Below are positions 54,813 to 63,216 of a stretch of 64,000 bases of DNA, piece by piece. Each line of letters starts with the position of its first letter. The stretch's first letter is position 1. Source of the stretch: Desulfovibrio piger (GTDB lineage Bacteria > Desulfobacterota > Desulfovibrionia > Desulfovibrionales > Desulfovibrionaceae); assembly GCF_951793255.1 (NCBI RefSeq), contig NZ_OX636706.1, positions 1,525,001-1,589,000 of the forward strand, written 5' to 3'. The notes under the pieces are model-generated. The model was given only the letters and a program-made list of their open reading frames with translations. It made no database searches and was not told where the DNA came from. The translations under genes and the position numbers were made by a program.

Positions 54813-55787
54813 TTACTTGTTGGTCTTGAGGAAGTTCTTGGCACGGGCCGCTTCGGGCGAGTTGGGGTACTTCTTGATGAGCTCGTTCATGCGGGCCTTG
54901 GCGGCGGCCTTCTGGTTCATCTTGCTGAAGCAGATGCCCTGCTTCAGGTAAGCGCCCGGAGTACGGTTGCTCTTGGAGAATTTGGTGATGACCGTGTCGT
55001 AGGCCAGGGCGGCGTCAGGGAACTGGTTGCGCTGGAAGTAGCACTCGGCCAGATAGTACTGCGCGTCGGGAGCCATGCTGTGCGTGGGATAGTTCTTCAT
55101 GAAGTCGGCGAAAGAACGCTGGGCCTCATCGTACTTGCGGGCCTGGAAGGCATTGAGGCCGGCGTCATACAGGGCCAGCGAGATGTCCTTCTTCGCAGCG
55201 GGCTTGGCTTCGGGCTGGGGCGTGGGCTGGCCCCAGGTGCTGCCCGCAGCGGCCGGAGCGGCGGCAGGAGCAGCGGCGGCGTCACCGTAAGGGCCGGTAG
55301 CCAGACCGGCGGCGGCACCGGCGGCTGCACCGGCGGCGGCACCAGCGGCGGGCGCGGCATAGGGGTTCTGCTGGGGCTGGAACAGGGGCGCATTGGCCTG
55401 GGGCGCGGCGGCATGGGCCGGAGCGGCGCCACCGGCGGCCATGGGCTCGCCCAGGTTGAGGTTGAGGGCCATGCTGGTCTCCACCTGGCGCAGGGCGGCA
55501 TCATGGGCACGCACGCGTTCAGCCAGGGCAGCGGCACCGCCCACGTTCTTCAGGTCGTCCACCAGGCCCTTGAGGGTATTCAGTTCCTGGCGCATGGCCT
55601 GCACCTGGTTCCAGACTTCGGCCTGGGCAGGCTGCATCTGGCGCAGCAGGGTATCGTGTTCCTGCACGCGCTGCTCAAGATACATGCTTTCGTTGGCAGC
55701 GTTGCTGCTGCCCTGACCCACGCAAGCGCCCAGCATGGCGGTGGCGCAGATCAGGCCACACAGAGGAAGAAGACGTTTGCTGTTCAT
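54813..55787 (-). CDS. CpoB/YbgF-like TPR lipoprotein
   Basis: This 324-residue protein begins with a lipoprotein signal (lipobox LGAC, Cys at residue 22). A coiled coil follows (about 35-100, with heptads such as LEQRVQEHDTLLRQM), then an Ala/Gly/Pro-rich low-complexity linker (about 115-195) and C-terminal TPR repeats with AQYYLAECYFQRNQFPDAALAYD. This is the CpoB/YbgF plan, which coordinates the Tol-Pal system and wall synthesis at division. No tol or pal genes adjoin it. The start at 55787 was chosen to give the signal peptide. Confidence 0.85.
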   Translation of the reverse strand: MNSKRLLPLCGLICATAMLGACVGQGSSNAANESMYLEQRVQEHDTLLRQMQPAQAEVWNQVQAMRQELNTLKGLVDDLKNVGGAAALAERVRAHDAALRQVETSMALNLNLGEPMAAGGAAPAHAAAPQANAPLFQPQQNPYAAPAAGAAAGAAAGAAAGLATGPYGDAAAAPAAAPAAAGSTWGQPTPQPEAKPAAKKDISLALYDAGLNAFQARKYDEAQRSFADFMKNYPTHSMAPDAQYYLAECYFQRNQFPDAALAYDTVITKFSKSNRTPGAYLKQGICFSKMNQKAAAKARMNELIKKYPNSPEAARAKNFLKTNK

Positions 55788-55806
55788 AGAGTCTTGGTCT
55801 CCCGTT

Positions 55807-56007
55807 TTAAAGTTTTTCACCGGCGTGCTTGCGACCGGCGAAAATATAGATCAGGCCCCCCAGCACAGGCAGGAAAACAGCGATGACCAGCCAGATGGCC
55901 TTTTGCTGGAAGGATGAGAAGCGGTGGTTCCAGATATGCCAGATGCTCCAGAGGTTGGGCAGGATGGGGATCAGGGCCACCAGGACGTGCCACCAGGCAA
56001 AGGTCAT
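55807..56007 (-). CDS. PLDc_N-type small membrane protein
   Basis: This 66-residue protein has two TM segments (WHVLVALIPILPNLWSIWHI and AIWLVIAVFLPVLGGLIYIF) with the closing pattern P-x-x-G-x-x-x-Y of phospholipase D nuclease N-terminal (PLDc_N) domains. Stand-alone copies are common and of unknown function. AAGGAG precedes the ATG, which overlaps the lspA stop. It ends 19 bases before the lipoprotein gene start. Confidence 0.8.
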   Translation of the reverse strand: MTFAWWHVLVALIPILPNLWSIWHIWNHRFSSFQQKAIWLVIAVFLPVLGGLIYIFAGRKHAGEKL

Positions 56008-56504
56008 GATTTTTTCTCCTTGCTCTTTTCCGGGGCTTCCGGGGTGCGCCAGATGACGATGCAGGCCAGGAAGGCGCCGACGCAGATGGCCATGTCCGCC
56101 ACGTTGAAGGCGGGCCAGTGCCACTGCCCCACATAGACATCCACAAAGTCGATGACCGCCCGGAAGCGGATGCGGTCCACCAGATTGCCCAGTGCGCCCC
56201 CCAGCACCAGCCCCAGCCCGGCACTGAGCCAGGCATTGAAGCGGGAGCTGCGCAGCAGGGCCACGATGGCCACGGCGGCCACCACGGTCGCGCCCAGGAA
56301 CAGCCAGAACTGCCACTGGATGTCGGAACGGTTCAAAAAGCCGAAGGCAGCGCCCCGGTTGTGGACCAGCACCAGATCCAGCAGGCCGGGGATGACCGTC
56401 ACGGGCTGCAGGGGATCGATGGCGGCCACGGCCCACCACTTGGTCAGCTGGTCAAGGACAAGCGCCAGCAGGCCGTAGCCGCCCAGGATCGTATATTTGC
56501 GCAT
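56004..56504 (-). CDS. lspA: Lipoprotein signal peptidase
   Basis: This 166-residue inner membrane aspartyl protease cleaves signal peptides of diacylated prolipoproteins. Four TM segments and the family motifs are present: LVLDQLTKWW (about 15-24), LVHNRGAAFGFL (about 46-57), GGALGNLVDRI with the first catalytic Asp (about 102-112) and NVADMAI with the second (about 133-139). The ATG overlaps the ileS stop by one base (TAATG), the common ileS-lspA pairing. A lipoprotein gene follows downstream. Confidence 0.96.
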   Translation of the reverse strand: MRKYTILGGYGLLALVLDQLTKWWAVAAIDPLQPVTVIPGLLDLVLVHNRGAAFGFLNRSDIQWQFWLFLGATVVAAVAIVALLRSSRFNAWLSAGLGLVLGGALGNLVDRIRFRAVIDFVDVYVGQWHWPAFNVADMAICVGAFLACIVIWRTPEAPEKSKEKKS

Positions 56505-59323
56505 TACGCCTCAGGCAGTTCTGCCATGACCTTGGCACAGCGGGGGCAGAGGGTGGGGTGCGCGGGATCGCTGCCCAGTTCGGTGCTGTAGATCCAGCAG
56601 CGTTCGCACTTTTCACCGGCGGCCTTGGCCACGCCCACGGCCAGACCGGCCACTTCGGCGTCCTGCACGGCGTCGGCCGGAGCTTCGGCCAGGGGCGCCA
56701 GATGCAGCTGCGAGACGATGAAGAAGGCGCGCAGGTCGGTGTGCAGGCCTTCCAGGCGTTCACGCAGTTCGTCGGCCACATAAAGGGTCACGCTGGTATC
56801 CAGCGAATGGCCCACCACGCTGTCGCGACGCAGGGGCTCGATGGCGCGGGTCACGGCGCCGCGTACGGCCAGCAGCACGTTCCAGTCGTCGCGCACGCCG
56901 TCTTCCAGCAGATAGGGCTTGCTGTCCACGGGCGGCAGGGCAAAGACGGTGGGCACGTCGTCGCGCAGGTCGTTGGGCAGGTGGTGGAAGATCTCTTCGG
57001 CGGTGAAGGACAGCACCGGGGCCATGTCGCGCACCAGCATGCAGAGCAGGTGGTACAGGGCGGTCTGGGCCGAGCGGCGTTCCTTGCTGGCGGGAGCGGA
57101 GGAATACAGACGGTCCTTGAGGATGTCCAGATACACGGCCGAGAGGTCGGTCACGCAGTAGTTGTGCAGGGTGTGGTAGACCTTGTGGAAGTCGTAGGTC
57201 ATGTAGGCATCCTGCACGCGGTCATGCACCTGGGCGGCGGCATGGAGCGCGTAGCGGTCCAGAGGCAGTAGCTGGTCCAGGGGCAGCAGGTCGGCGCGGG
57301 TCAGGTCGTTGATGGTGCCCAGGATGAAGCGGCAGGTGTTGCGGATACGGCGGTAGGCATCCACCAGTCGGCCCAGGATCTGTTCCGAGATGCGGATGTC
57401 TTCGCGGTATTCCACCGAGGAGACCCACAGGCGCACGATCTCGGCGCCGTACTTGTCGATGAGTTCCTGCGGGGCGATGACGTTGCCGATGGACTTGGAC
57501 ATCTTGCGGCCGTCGCCGTCCACCACATAGCCGTGGGTCAGCACGGCCTTGTAGGGCGGATCGTTACGGGTGCCTTCGGCCACCAGCAGGGAACTATGGA
57601 ACCAGCCGCGGTGCTGGTCCGAGCCTTCCAGATACAGGTCGGCAGGCGCGGAGAGCTCGGGGCGGCTCTCCAGTACGGCGGCGAAGCTGGTACCGGAGTC
57701 GAACCACACGTCGAGGATGTCGTCTTCCTTTTCCCAGTGCTGGCCGCCGCAGTGGGGGCACTTGAGGCCTTCGGGCACGATCTCTTCCAGGGGCGCTTCA
57801 TACCAGTAGTCGCAGCCCGTGGGGTGCTTGGCGAAGCGGTCGGCCATCTCGTGCATCCACTTGGCGTCGTTCCAGGCTTCGCCGCAGTCCTTGCAGAGCA
57901 GGGCCATGATGGGCACGCCCCACTGACGCTGGCGCGAGATGCACCAGTCGGGACGGGACTCGATCATGTTGTAGATGCGGTCGCGGCCCCAGGCGGGGAT
58001 CCACTGCACCTTGGTGTCGATGGCGTTGAGGGCCTTCTTGCGCAGATCGTTCTTTTCCATGCTGATGAACCACTGGGTGGTGGCACGGAAGATGACCGGC
58101 TGCTTGCAGCGCCAGCAGTGCGGGTAGGAGTGGCTGATCTTGGCGGTCTTGAGCAGGGCGCCCACTTCGGTCAGCTTTTCGATGACCTTGGGGTTGGCTT
58201 CAAAGACGTTGAGACCGGCGAAAAATTCCACGGACGGCAGGAAGCGGCCCGCATCGTCCAGGGGCGAGTAGACGTCCAGCTTGTAGGCCAGGCCCACTTC
58301 GTAGTCCTCGCGGCCGTGGCCGGGAGCGGTGTGGACGCAGCCGGTACCGGCATCCAGGGTCACGTGGCGGCCCAGGATCAGGGGGGACTGGCGGTCATAG
58401 AAGGGATGACGGGCGATGAGGCCTTCCAGCTCCTGACCGGTGGCGCGGCCCACCACGGTCACGTCTTCCCAGCCGAAGGACTTGGCGCAGCCTTCCAGCA
58501 GCTCTTCGGCCAGCAGGTACTGGCAGCCGCCGGTCTCCACCAGCACATAGGTGAATTCGGGATGCAGGCAGACGGCCATGTTGTCCGGCAGGGTCCAGGG
58601 CGTGGTGGTCCAGATGACCACATAGGCGCGGGACGGATCGGCGCCGGGGATGCGCTGGGCCAGGGCGGCATCGTTGAGGGCGAAGCGCACGAAGATGGAG
58701 GGCGAGGTATGGTCGCCGTATTCCACTTCGGCTTCGGCCAGGGCCGTATGGCAGGAGCAGCACCAGTAGATGGGCTTCTTGGCGCGCACCACACCGCCCT
58801 TGTCCACGAACTTGGCCAGTTCGTGGGCCGTGGCGGCCTCATAGGCGGGGTTCATGCTCTTGTAGGGATCGTCCCAGTTGCCCAGCACGCCCAGGCGCTT
58901 GAACTCCTTGCGCTGGATGTCGATCCACTTGCCGGCGTAGTCGCGGCACATCTTGCGCACCACGTGGGCGGGCAGGGTCTTTTTCTTTTCCTTCAGTTCC
59001 TGTTCCACCTTGTGCTCGATGGGCAGGCCGTGGCAGTCCCAGCCGGGCACATAGTGGGCGCGATAGCCCTGCATGTTGCGCGACTTGACCACGATATCCT
59101 TCAGGATCTTGTTCAGGGCCGTGCCCATGTGGATATGACCGTTGGCATACGGCGGGCCGTCATGCAGGACGAACGCACCCTTGTCGGTGCAGTTCTCGAT
59201 CATGGCTTCACAGGCTTTGGTTTCTTCCCACTGCTTGAGCTGCTGGGGCTCGCGCTGGGCAAGATTGGCCTTCATGGGGAAGGCGGTCTTGGGCAAATTC
59301 AGGGTTTTTTTATAGTCGCTCAT
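56504..59323 (-). CDS. ileS: Isoleucyl-tRNA synthetase
   Basis: This 939-residue class I enzyme has the HIGH-type signature HIHMG (63-67) after GPPYANG, the KMSKSIGN loop (about 602-609), the editing domain with TTPWTLPDN, and a C-terminal zinc finger (CERCWIYS, then CPRCAKVM). It charges tRNA-Ile. Length and domains are those of bacterial type IleS. It is the first gene of the ileS-lspA unit. No T-box or other leader structure was seen upstream. Confidence 0.97.
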   Translation of the reverse strand: MSDYKKTLNLPKTAFPMKANLAQREPQQLKQWEETKACEAMIENCTDKGAFVLHDGPPYANGHIHMGTALNKILKDIVVKSRNMQGYRAHYVPGWDCHGLPIEHKVEQELKEKKKTLPAHVVRKMCRDYAGKWIDIQRKEFKRLGVLGNWDDPYKSMNPAYEAATAHELAKFVDKGGVVRAKKPIYWCCSCHTALAEAEVEYGDHTSPSIFVRFALNDAALAQRIPGADPSRAYVVIWTTTPWTLPDNMAVCLHPEFTYVLVETGGCQYLLAEELLEGCAKSFGWEDVTVVGRATGQELEGLIARHPFYDRQSPLILGRHVTLDAGTGCVHTAPGHGREDYEVGLAYKLDVYSPLDDAGRFLPSVEFFAGLNVFEANPKVIEKLTEVGALLKTAKISHSYPHCWRCKQPVIFRATTQWFISMEKNDLRKKALNAIDTKVQWIPAWGRDRIYNMIESRPDWCISRQRQWGVPIMALLCKDCGEAWNDAKWMHEMADRFAKHPTGCDYWYEAPLEEIVPEGLKCPHCGGQHWEKEDDILDVWFDSGTSFAAVLESRPELSAPADLYLEGSDQHRGWFHSSLLVAEGTRNDPPYKAVLTHGYVVDGDGRKMSKSIGNVIAPQELIDKYGAEIVRLWVSSVEYREDIRISEQILGRLVDAYRRIRNTCRFILGTINDLTRADLLPLDQLLPLDRYALHAAAQVHDRVQDAYMTYDFHKVYHTLHNYCVTDLSAVYLDILKDRLYSSAPASKERRSAQTALYHLLCMLVRDMAPVLSFTAEEIFHHLPNDLRDDVPTVFALPPVDSKPYLLEDGVRDDWNVLLAVRGAVTRAIEPLRRDSVVGHSLDTSVTLYVADELRERLEGLHTDLRAFFIVSQLHLAPLAEAPADAVQDAEVAGLAVGVAKAAGEKCERCWIYSTELGSDPAHPTLCPRCAKVMAELPEA

Positions 59324-59605
59324 GCTGGCTCCTCAGGCAATGTAAAAAGCGCCTAAGTTTCGGCAAATACGTTTGTAAAGTCAAGGAAAGGGCAGCAGGA
59401 AAGGCCGCCCTGACGCGCTTTTCCGCCGGAAAACGCAGCCGGGGACACGGCCGCTGCCCGGCACATGCGGATGCGGGCTTTTCCGGGTGGGCCAAAGGCC
59501 CCGCCGGAGGCAGGGAAAGCTGGCGGAAACGGCCGCGGACGGCGGAGAGGGGACAGGGGGGCGGGGGCGTGCTGGTGAACGGCCGGGCCCCGTTGCCGGA
59601 TGATG
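59324..59605. other. Intergenic region between ileS and the hydrogenase maturation genes
   Basis: About 280 GC-rich bases with no supported gene. The part next to ileS should hold its promoter; no clear boxes were seen. Confidence 0.4.
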
Positions 59606-59633
59606 AAAAGGGCTTTCCCACGGGAAAGCCCTT
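59606..59633 (-). terminator. Terminator of the hypC unit
   Basis: aaaagggctttccc and gggaaagccctttg pair around a short loop; on the minus strand the stem ends in cccttttc. It lies 15 bases after the hypC stop. Confidence 0.75.
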
Positions 59634-59648
59634 TGCTGTCGCTGCGGA

Positions 59649-59900
59649 TCAGAACAGGGGTTTCTGCCCTTCGATGGCCTCGGCCACCTCGCGCAGGGCC
59701 GCCAGGCTCTCCTGGGCCTGCTCAGGGGTGAGGCTGTGCAGGGCAAAACCCGCGTGGACGATGACGTAATCACCGACCTTGGGCGGCTCGGGCAGCAGGA
59801 GCATGGAAGCGGTAAGGTAGGTCTGGCTTTCGCCCACACGCACGCGGGCCATGCCCTGTTCCTGGAGTTCGACCACCTGGGCCGGAATGGCAAGACACAT
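59649..59900 (-). CDS. hypC: HypC/HupF-type hydrogenase maturation chaperone
   Basis: This 83-residue protein begins MCLAIPAQV, the invariant HypC start whose Cys2 binds the iron-cyanide precursor and the hydrogenase large subunit. It also shows VGDYVIVHAGFALHSL (about 42-57), another family mark. It supports assembly of the Ni-Fe site. It follows a maturation protease gene by 16 bases, so the two form a unit without a structural hydrogenase gene in view. Confidence 0.95.
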   Translation of the reverse strand: MCLAIPAQVVELQEQGMARVRVGESQTYLTASMLLLPEPPKVGDYVIVHAGFALHSLTPEQAQESLAALREVAEAIEGQKPLF

Positions 59901-59916
59901 GACTCTTCCTCGATGG

Positions 59917-60414
59917 TTAACAGGTACTGTCGGGATCGTTCCCGGCGTATTGGCGGGACAGGCGCAGGATCTCCTTGCGGACCTCGTCCAGATAGGCGGG
60001 GAAGCGTTCCTGCACGACGGGGGAAAGCTCCATGCTCCAGGAGGTGTAGTCCGCGGGCTCCATGCCCATGACGGTGAGGTTGGGGCGGGAGCCGTGGAGC
60101 ATCTCGGCCATGCGCAGGGAATCCAGCAGGTCGATGTCGTGGATGGAGAGTCGCTGCTTCTCGTTGTCCACCAGCTGGTTCTCGGTCAGATGATAGACCG
60201 TGCCGGGTCCGGCATGGCCATGGACGATGTCCAGGATGAGCACATGGGCAAAGCCCTTGAACAGATAGAAGACATCCTGGGTGAAGGTGCCCGCTTCCAT
60301 GATGGTGACGTTTTCGGGCCAGGATTCCCCGGCCAGGGTCTGGGCGGCGTGGACGCCGACACCGTCGTCGGTGAGGAGCAGGTTGCCGATACCCATGACA
60401 AGCACTTTGTCCAT
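59917..60414 (-). CDS. Ni-Fe hydrogenase maturation protease (HyaD/HybD family)
   Basis: This 165-residue protease trims the C-terminus of a hydrogenase large subunit after nickel insertion. It has GIGNLLLTDDGVGVH (about 8-22, nickel-sensing D/E position), EAGTF, the second metal Asp in LILDIVHGHAGPGTV (about 61-75) and a late metal-site region. The start at 60414 was chosen by the family start MDKVLVMGIGN and AGGAT. It probably serves a periplasmic HynAB- or HysAB-type enzyme encoded elsewhere; HysAB ([NiFeSe]) large subunits may not all need it. Confidence 0.92.
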   Translation of the reverse strand: MDKVLVMGIGNLLLTDDGVGVHAAQTLAGESWPENVTIMEAGTFTQDVFYLFKGFAHVLILDIVHGHAGPGTVYHLTENQLVDNEKQRLSIHDIDLLDSLRMAEMLHGSRPNLTVMGMEPADYTSWSMELSPVVQERFPAYLDEVRKEILRLSRQYAGNDPDSTC

Positions 60415-60641
60415 ACTATCCTCGGTACAGGAGTTGCGCCCGCTGGGGGCGGGATGTGGTGTCCGCCGTGCCCGGTGCCGCATGGGCGCCGGCCGTGCAG
60501 GCGCGGATGCCCCGGCAGGGACGGATCACGGACAGGCGACAGCATAGCAGCCCGGCGGGGCAGCCGCAAGGGGATGACGGGGAAGGGAGGGATGCCCGGC
60601 GGATGGATCATGCCCAGGACGGTCGCCGGAGCGCAGATACG

Positions 60642-60669
60642 AAAAAGGGCGGGGTCACCCCCGCCCTTT
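60642..60669 (-). terminator. Terminator of the nhc operon
   Basis: On the minus strand gaaagggcgggg and ccccgccctttttc pair around a short loop. It lies 25 bases after nhcD, so no further Hmc-type subunit genes belong to the operon. Confidence 0.8.
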
Positions 60670-60693
60670 CGGTTTGTGTGGTTTGCGTACGGC

Positions 60694-60849
60694 CTAATGC
60701 TCGTCGTCGTCACCAAAGAGCCAGGGGCCCTTCTTGGGGAACAGCACGGTGTTCCAGTAGAGGACGTAGACGGGCAGGGTCACGAACATCATGACGTAGG
60801 CCCAGTTCTTGGTGTAGAGGAAGTAGTCGTAAAAGGTATGGAATTCCAT
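60694..60849 (-). CDS. nhcD: Nine-haem cytochrome complex small subunit NhcD
   Basis: This 51-residue protein starts MEFHTFYDYFLYTKNWAYVM after AGGAGG and has one TM segment (about 16-35), followed by PKKGPW and an acidic tail. It matches in size and place the fourth subunit of the Hmc/9Hc complexes, whose role is unknown. It begins 15 bases after nhcC ends. Confidence 0.85.
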   Translation of the reverse strand: MEFHTFYDYFLYTKNWAYVMMFVTLPVYVLYWNTVLFPKKGPWLFGDDDEH

Positions 60850-60864
60850 GATTTTCCTCCTGTC

Positions 60865-62079
60865 CTAGTGGGCGTCCTTGAAGTCGGGGTGTTCGTACAG
60901 CACCGGCATGTGATAGACGATGAAGCGGTACACGGTCACGATCAGGGTCACCACGAAGATGGAGATGCACACTTCCCAGATGCTGGGGAAGTAGCGCTCG
61001 TCAGCGGGCAGGGCATAGTTGAAGGCGATCATGGACACGTTGAAACGGTTCAGGACGATACCCAGCACGGCGTTGGCGGAAGCGAAGCGGCAGAGCTTGA
61101 TGTTGCGGTCGCGAGAGCCCTTGGCATACAGCAGGGCGGGCGTCAGCACGAAGAACAGCATTTCCACCAGCCACCACAGACCGTAACCGGTGCAGAGGTA
61201 AGGCAGGTTGGCCTGGACCAGCATGTCGATGAGCTTCAGCATGAAGTAGCCGAAGAGGATGAAGGCACCGGCCTTGGAGAAGCTGAAGACCACTTCGTCA
61301 GCTTCGCGCAGGTGGGTCTCGTCCATGTAGTGGTGCACGCCCTTGTGGGCCCACATGCCTTCAAAGATGACCATGGAGCAACCGGCAGCCATGGAGCTGA
61401 CGAAGAAGAACATGGGCATGAAGGGGGAGTACCACAGCGGATGCAGCTTGCCGGGGGCGATCAGGTAGAGGGCGCCCAGCGAGGACTGGTGCAGGGTGGA
61501 CAGGCACACGCCGAAGATGGTCAGGATGATGGTGCAGCGCACCACGACCTTGCGCCACTTCTTGAGGAAGGGGAACTTGCAGGACAGCCATTCCATGGGA
61601 GCCACCGAGAATTCGATGAACAGCACGGTCAGGTAGGTAGCCACGCACAGACCCACTTCGAACAGAACGGAGGTGGTGCCGGGGAAGAAGAACATGTAGG
61701 GCAGACGCAGCGGGTGACCAAGGTCATACAGCAGGGCGAACACCACGAAGGCGTAGCCCAGGAAGGCGGTGGTCACAGCGGGGCGCACGGCCGAATGGAA
61801 GTGCTTCATGCCCATGACGTAGCAGGCCACGGTGGTGAAGTAACCACCGGCGGCCAGACACACGCCGCAGAGCAGGTCGAAGCCGATCCACATGCCCCAG
61901 GGCATGGTATCGGACAGGTTGGTGATGGAGCCGATACCCTGGGTGAAGCGGATGAAGGTCAGTACGAAGCCCACGACCAGGATGACCGCGGTGATCATGT
62001 TGCCGGGGCGACGCAGGGAAAACTCACCAAGGTTGAACAGTTTGTCCTTGGTGGGGATCACGATTTGGTGCTGGGACAT
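60865..62079 (-). CDS. nhcC: Nine-haem cytochrome complex membrane subunit NhcC (NrfD family)
   Basis: This 404-residue protein has about ten hydrophobic segments and belongs to the NrfD/PsrC-like quinone-interacting family, closest to HmcC and its 9Hc relative. It should pass electrons between the periplasmic iron-sulfur/cytochrome subunits and the membrane quinone pool. Motifs include SDTMPWGMWIGFDL (about 56-69) and LGHPLRLPYMFF (about 120-131). It begins directly after the nhcB stop. Confidence 0.9.
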   Translation of the reverse strand: MSQHQIVIPTKDKLFNLGEFSLRRPGNMITAVILVVGFVLTFIRFTQGIGSITNLSDTMPWGMWIGFDLLCGVCLAAGGYFTTVACYVMGMKHFHSAVRPAVTTAFLGYAFVVFALLYDLGHPLRLPYMFFFPGTTSVLFEVGLCVATYLTVLFIEFSVAPMEWLSCKFPFLKKWRKVVVRCTIILTIFGVCLSTLHQSSLGALYLIAPGKLHPLWYSPFMPMFFFVSSMAAGCSMVIFEGMWAHKGVHHYMDETHLREADEVVFSFSKAGAFILFGYFMLKLIDMLVQANLPYLCTGYGLWWLVEMLFFVLTPALLYAKGSRDRNIKLCRFASANAVLGIVLNRFNVSMIAFNYALPADERYFPSIWEVCISIFVVTLIVTVYRFIVYHMPVLYEHPDFKDAH

Positions 62080-63201
62080 TTACTTATCCTCCCCGTGCTT
62101 GCAGCCGCAGCAGCCGTCGCAGCCGTTTTGAGCTTCACGGGCCTTGAGGGCCTGGATCATGGCCTTGCGGGCCTCATCGGCGGCCACGGGACCCTGATTC
62201 TGCTCGACGCTGCGCACAGCGGCGTCCATGGCGGCCGTCACATCTTCCTTGGCGGTCTGGACGGTCTTTTCCTGGGCGGCCTTGCTCATGGCCTCACGAC
62301 GCTTGGTCATGCCGTAGGCGCCACCGAAGAGGATGGGCCAGAAGGCGATGATCATGGGCACGGCACCCAGGGCGCCGTAGGTCAGTTCACCCATGGGACG
62401 GTTGCCCAGGTGGGTGTCCAGACCCAGTTCCTTGAAGGTATGGCCGGCATCGGCCGTACCGGCGGCCTTGACGGCCGACGGGGTCGGCTTGGGAGCCAGG
62501 ACCATCCAGGCGGTACCGCCGGCGTCCCATTCACCATAGATGTAGTCCACGTATTTGCCGGGGTTCTCGGCGATACGCTTGCGGGCGATCTTGATGAGGT
62601 CGGAACGGCGGCCGAAGGTCAGGGCGTCCATGGGGCAGGCTTCCACACAGCCGGGCAGCTTGCCTTCCTTCAGGCGGGGTTCGCAGAAGGTGCACTTCTG
62701 GACCAACGGGTCCCAGGCCTCGTCGTATTCGAAACCGGGCACATAGAAGGGGCAGGCGATCATGCAGTAACGGCAGCCCACGCACTGGGAACCGTCGTAG
62801 GTCACGCTGCCGTCAGGCTGCTTCTGGAAGCATTTGGCGAAACAGGCGGAGGCACAGGCCGGGTCGTTGCAGTGGAAGCACTGCAGCTTGCGGAACACGG
62901 GCTTGCCGCCCACTTCGTACTTGTTGACCACCGTCCAGGCATCGGCGGAGGTACGACGATGCTTGTCACAGACGGAAAGGTCGGTGAAGGGCTTTTCGGG
63001 CTTGGGCAGGTTGTTGACCTTGTTGCAAGCCTCTTCGCAGCTGCGGCAGCCGATGCAGCGGGTGGTATCGTGCAGGACGCCGTAGCTGTCTTCATAGTAA
63101 GGGAACATATGGGTGCCGCCGGCCTTGGCCACTTGTGCCGTGCCCAATGCGGAAGCGACGCCAGCGCTGCCCAGGATGGTCAGAAATTTTCTACGATCCA
63201 T
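62080..63201 (-). CDS. nhcB: Nine-haem cytochrome complex iron-sulfur subunit NhcB
   Basis: This 373-residue protein has a twin-arginine signal (MDRRKFLTILGSAG), so it is exported folded. Several four-cysteine clusters follow: CIGCRSCEEAC (about 48-58), CFHCNDPACASAC (about 108-120), CVGCRYCMIAC (about 140-150) and CTFCEPR with a later CVEAC. A C-terminal TM segment (about 279-298) anchors it, and the tail ends in a Cys-rich CDGCCGCKHG stretch. It links the cytochrome to the membrane subunit. The Cys-rich tail is unusual. Confidence 0.92.
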   Translation of the reverse strand: MDRRKFLTILGSAGVASALGTAQVAKAGGTHMFPYYEDSYGVLHDTTRCIGCRSCEEACNKVNNLPKPEKPFTDLSVCDKHRRTSADAWTVVNKYEVGGKPVFRKLQCFHCNDPACASACFAKCFQKQPDGSVTYDGSQCVGCRYCMIACPFYVPGFEYDEAWDPLVQKCTFCEPRLKEGKLPGCVEACPMDALTFGRRSDLIKIARKRIAENPGKYVDYIYGEWDAGGTAWMVLAPKPTPSAVKAAGTADAGHTFKELGLDTHLGNRPMGELTYGALGAVPMIIAFWPILFGGAYGMTKRREAMSKAAQEKTVQTAKEDVTAAMDAAVRSVEQNQGPVAADEARKAMIQALKAREAQNGCDGCCGCKHGEDK

Positions 63202-63216
63202 AATCGTACTCTCCAG

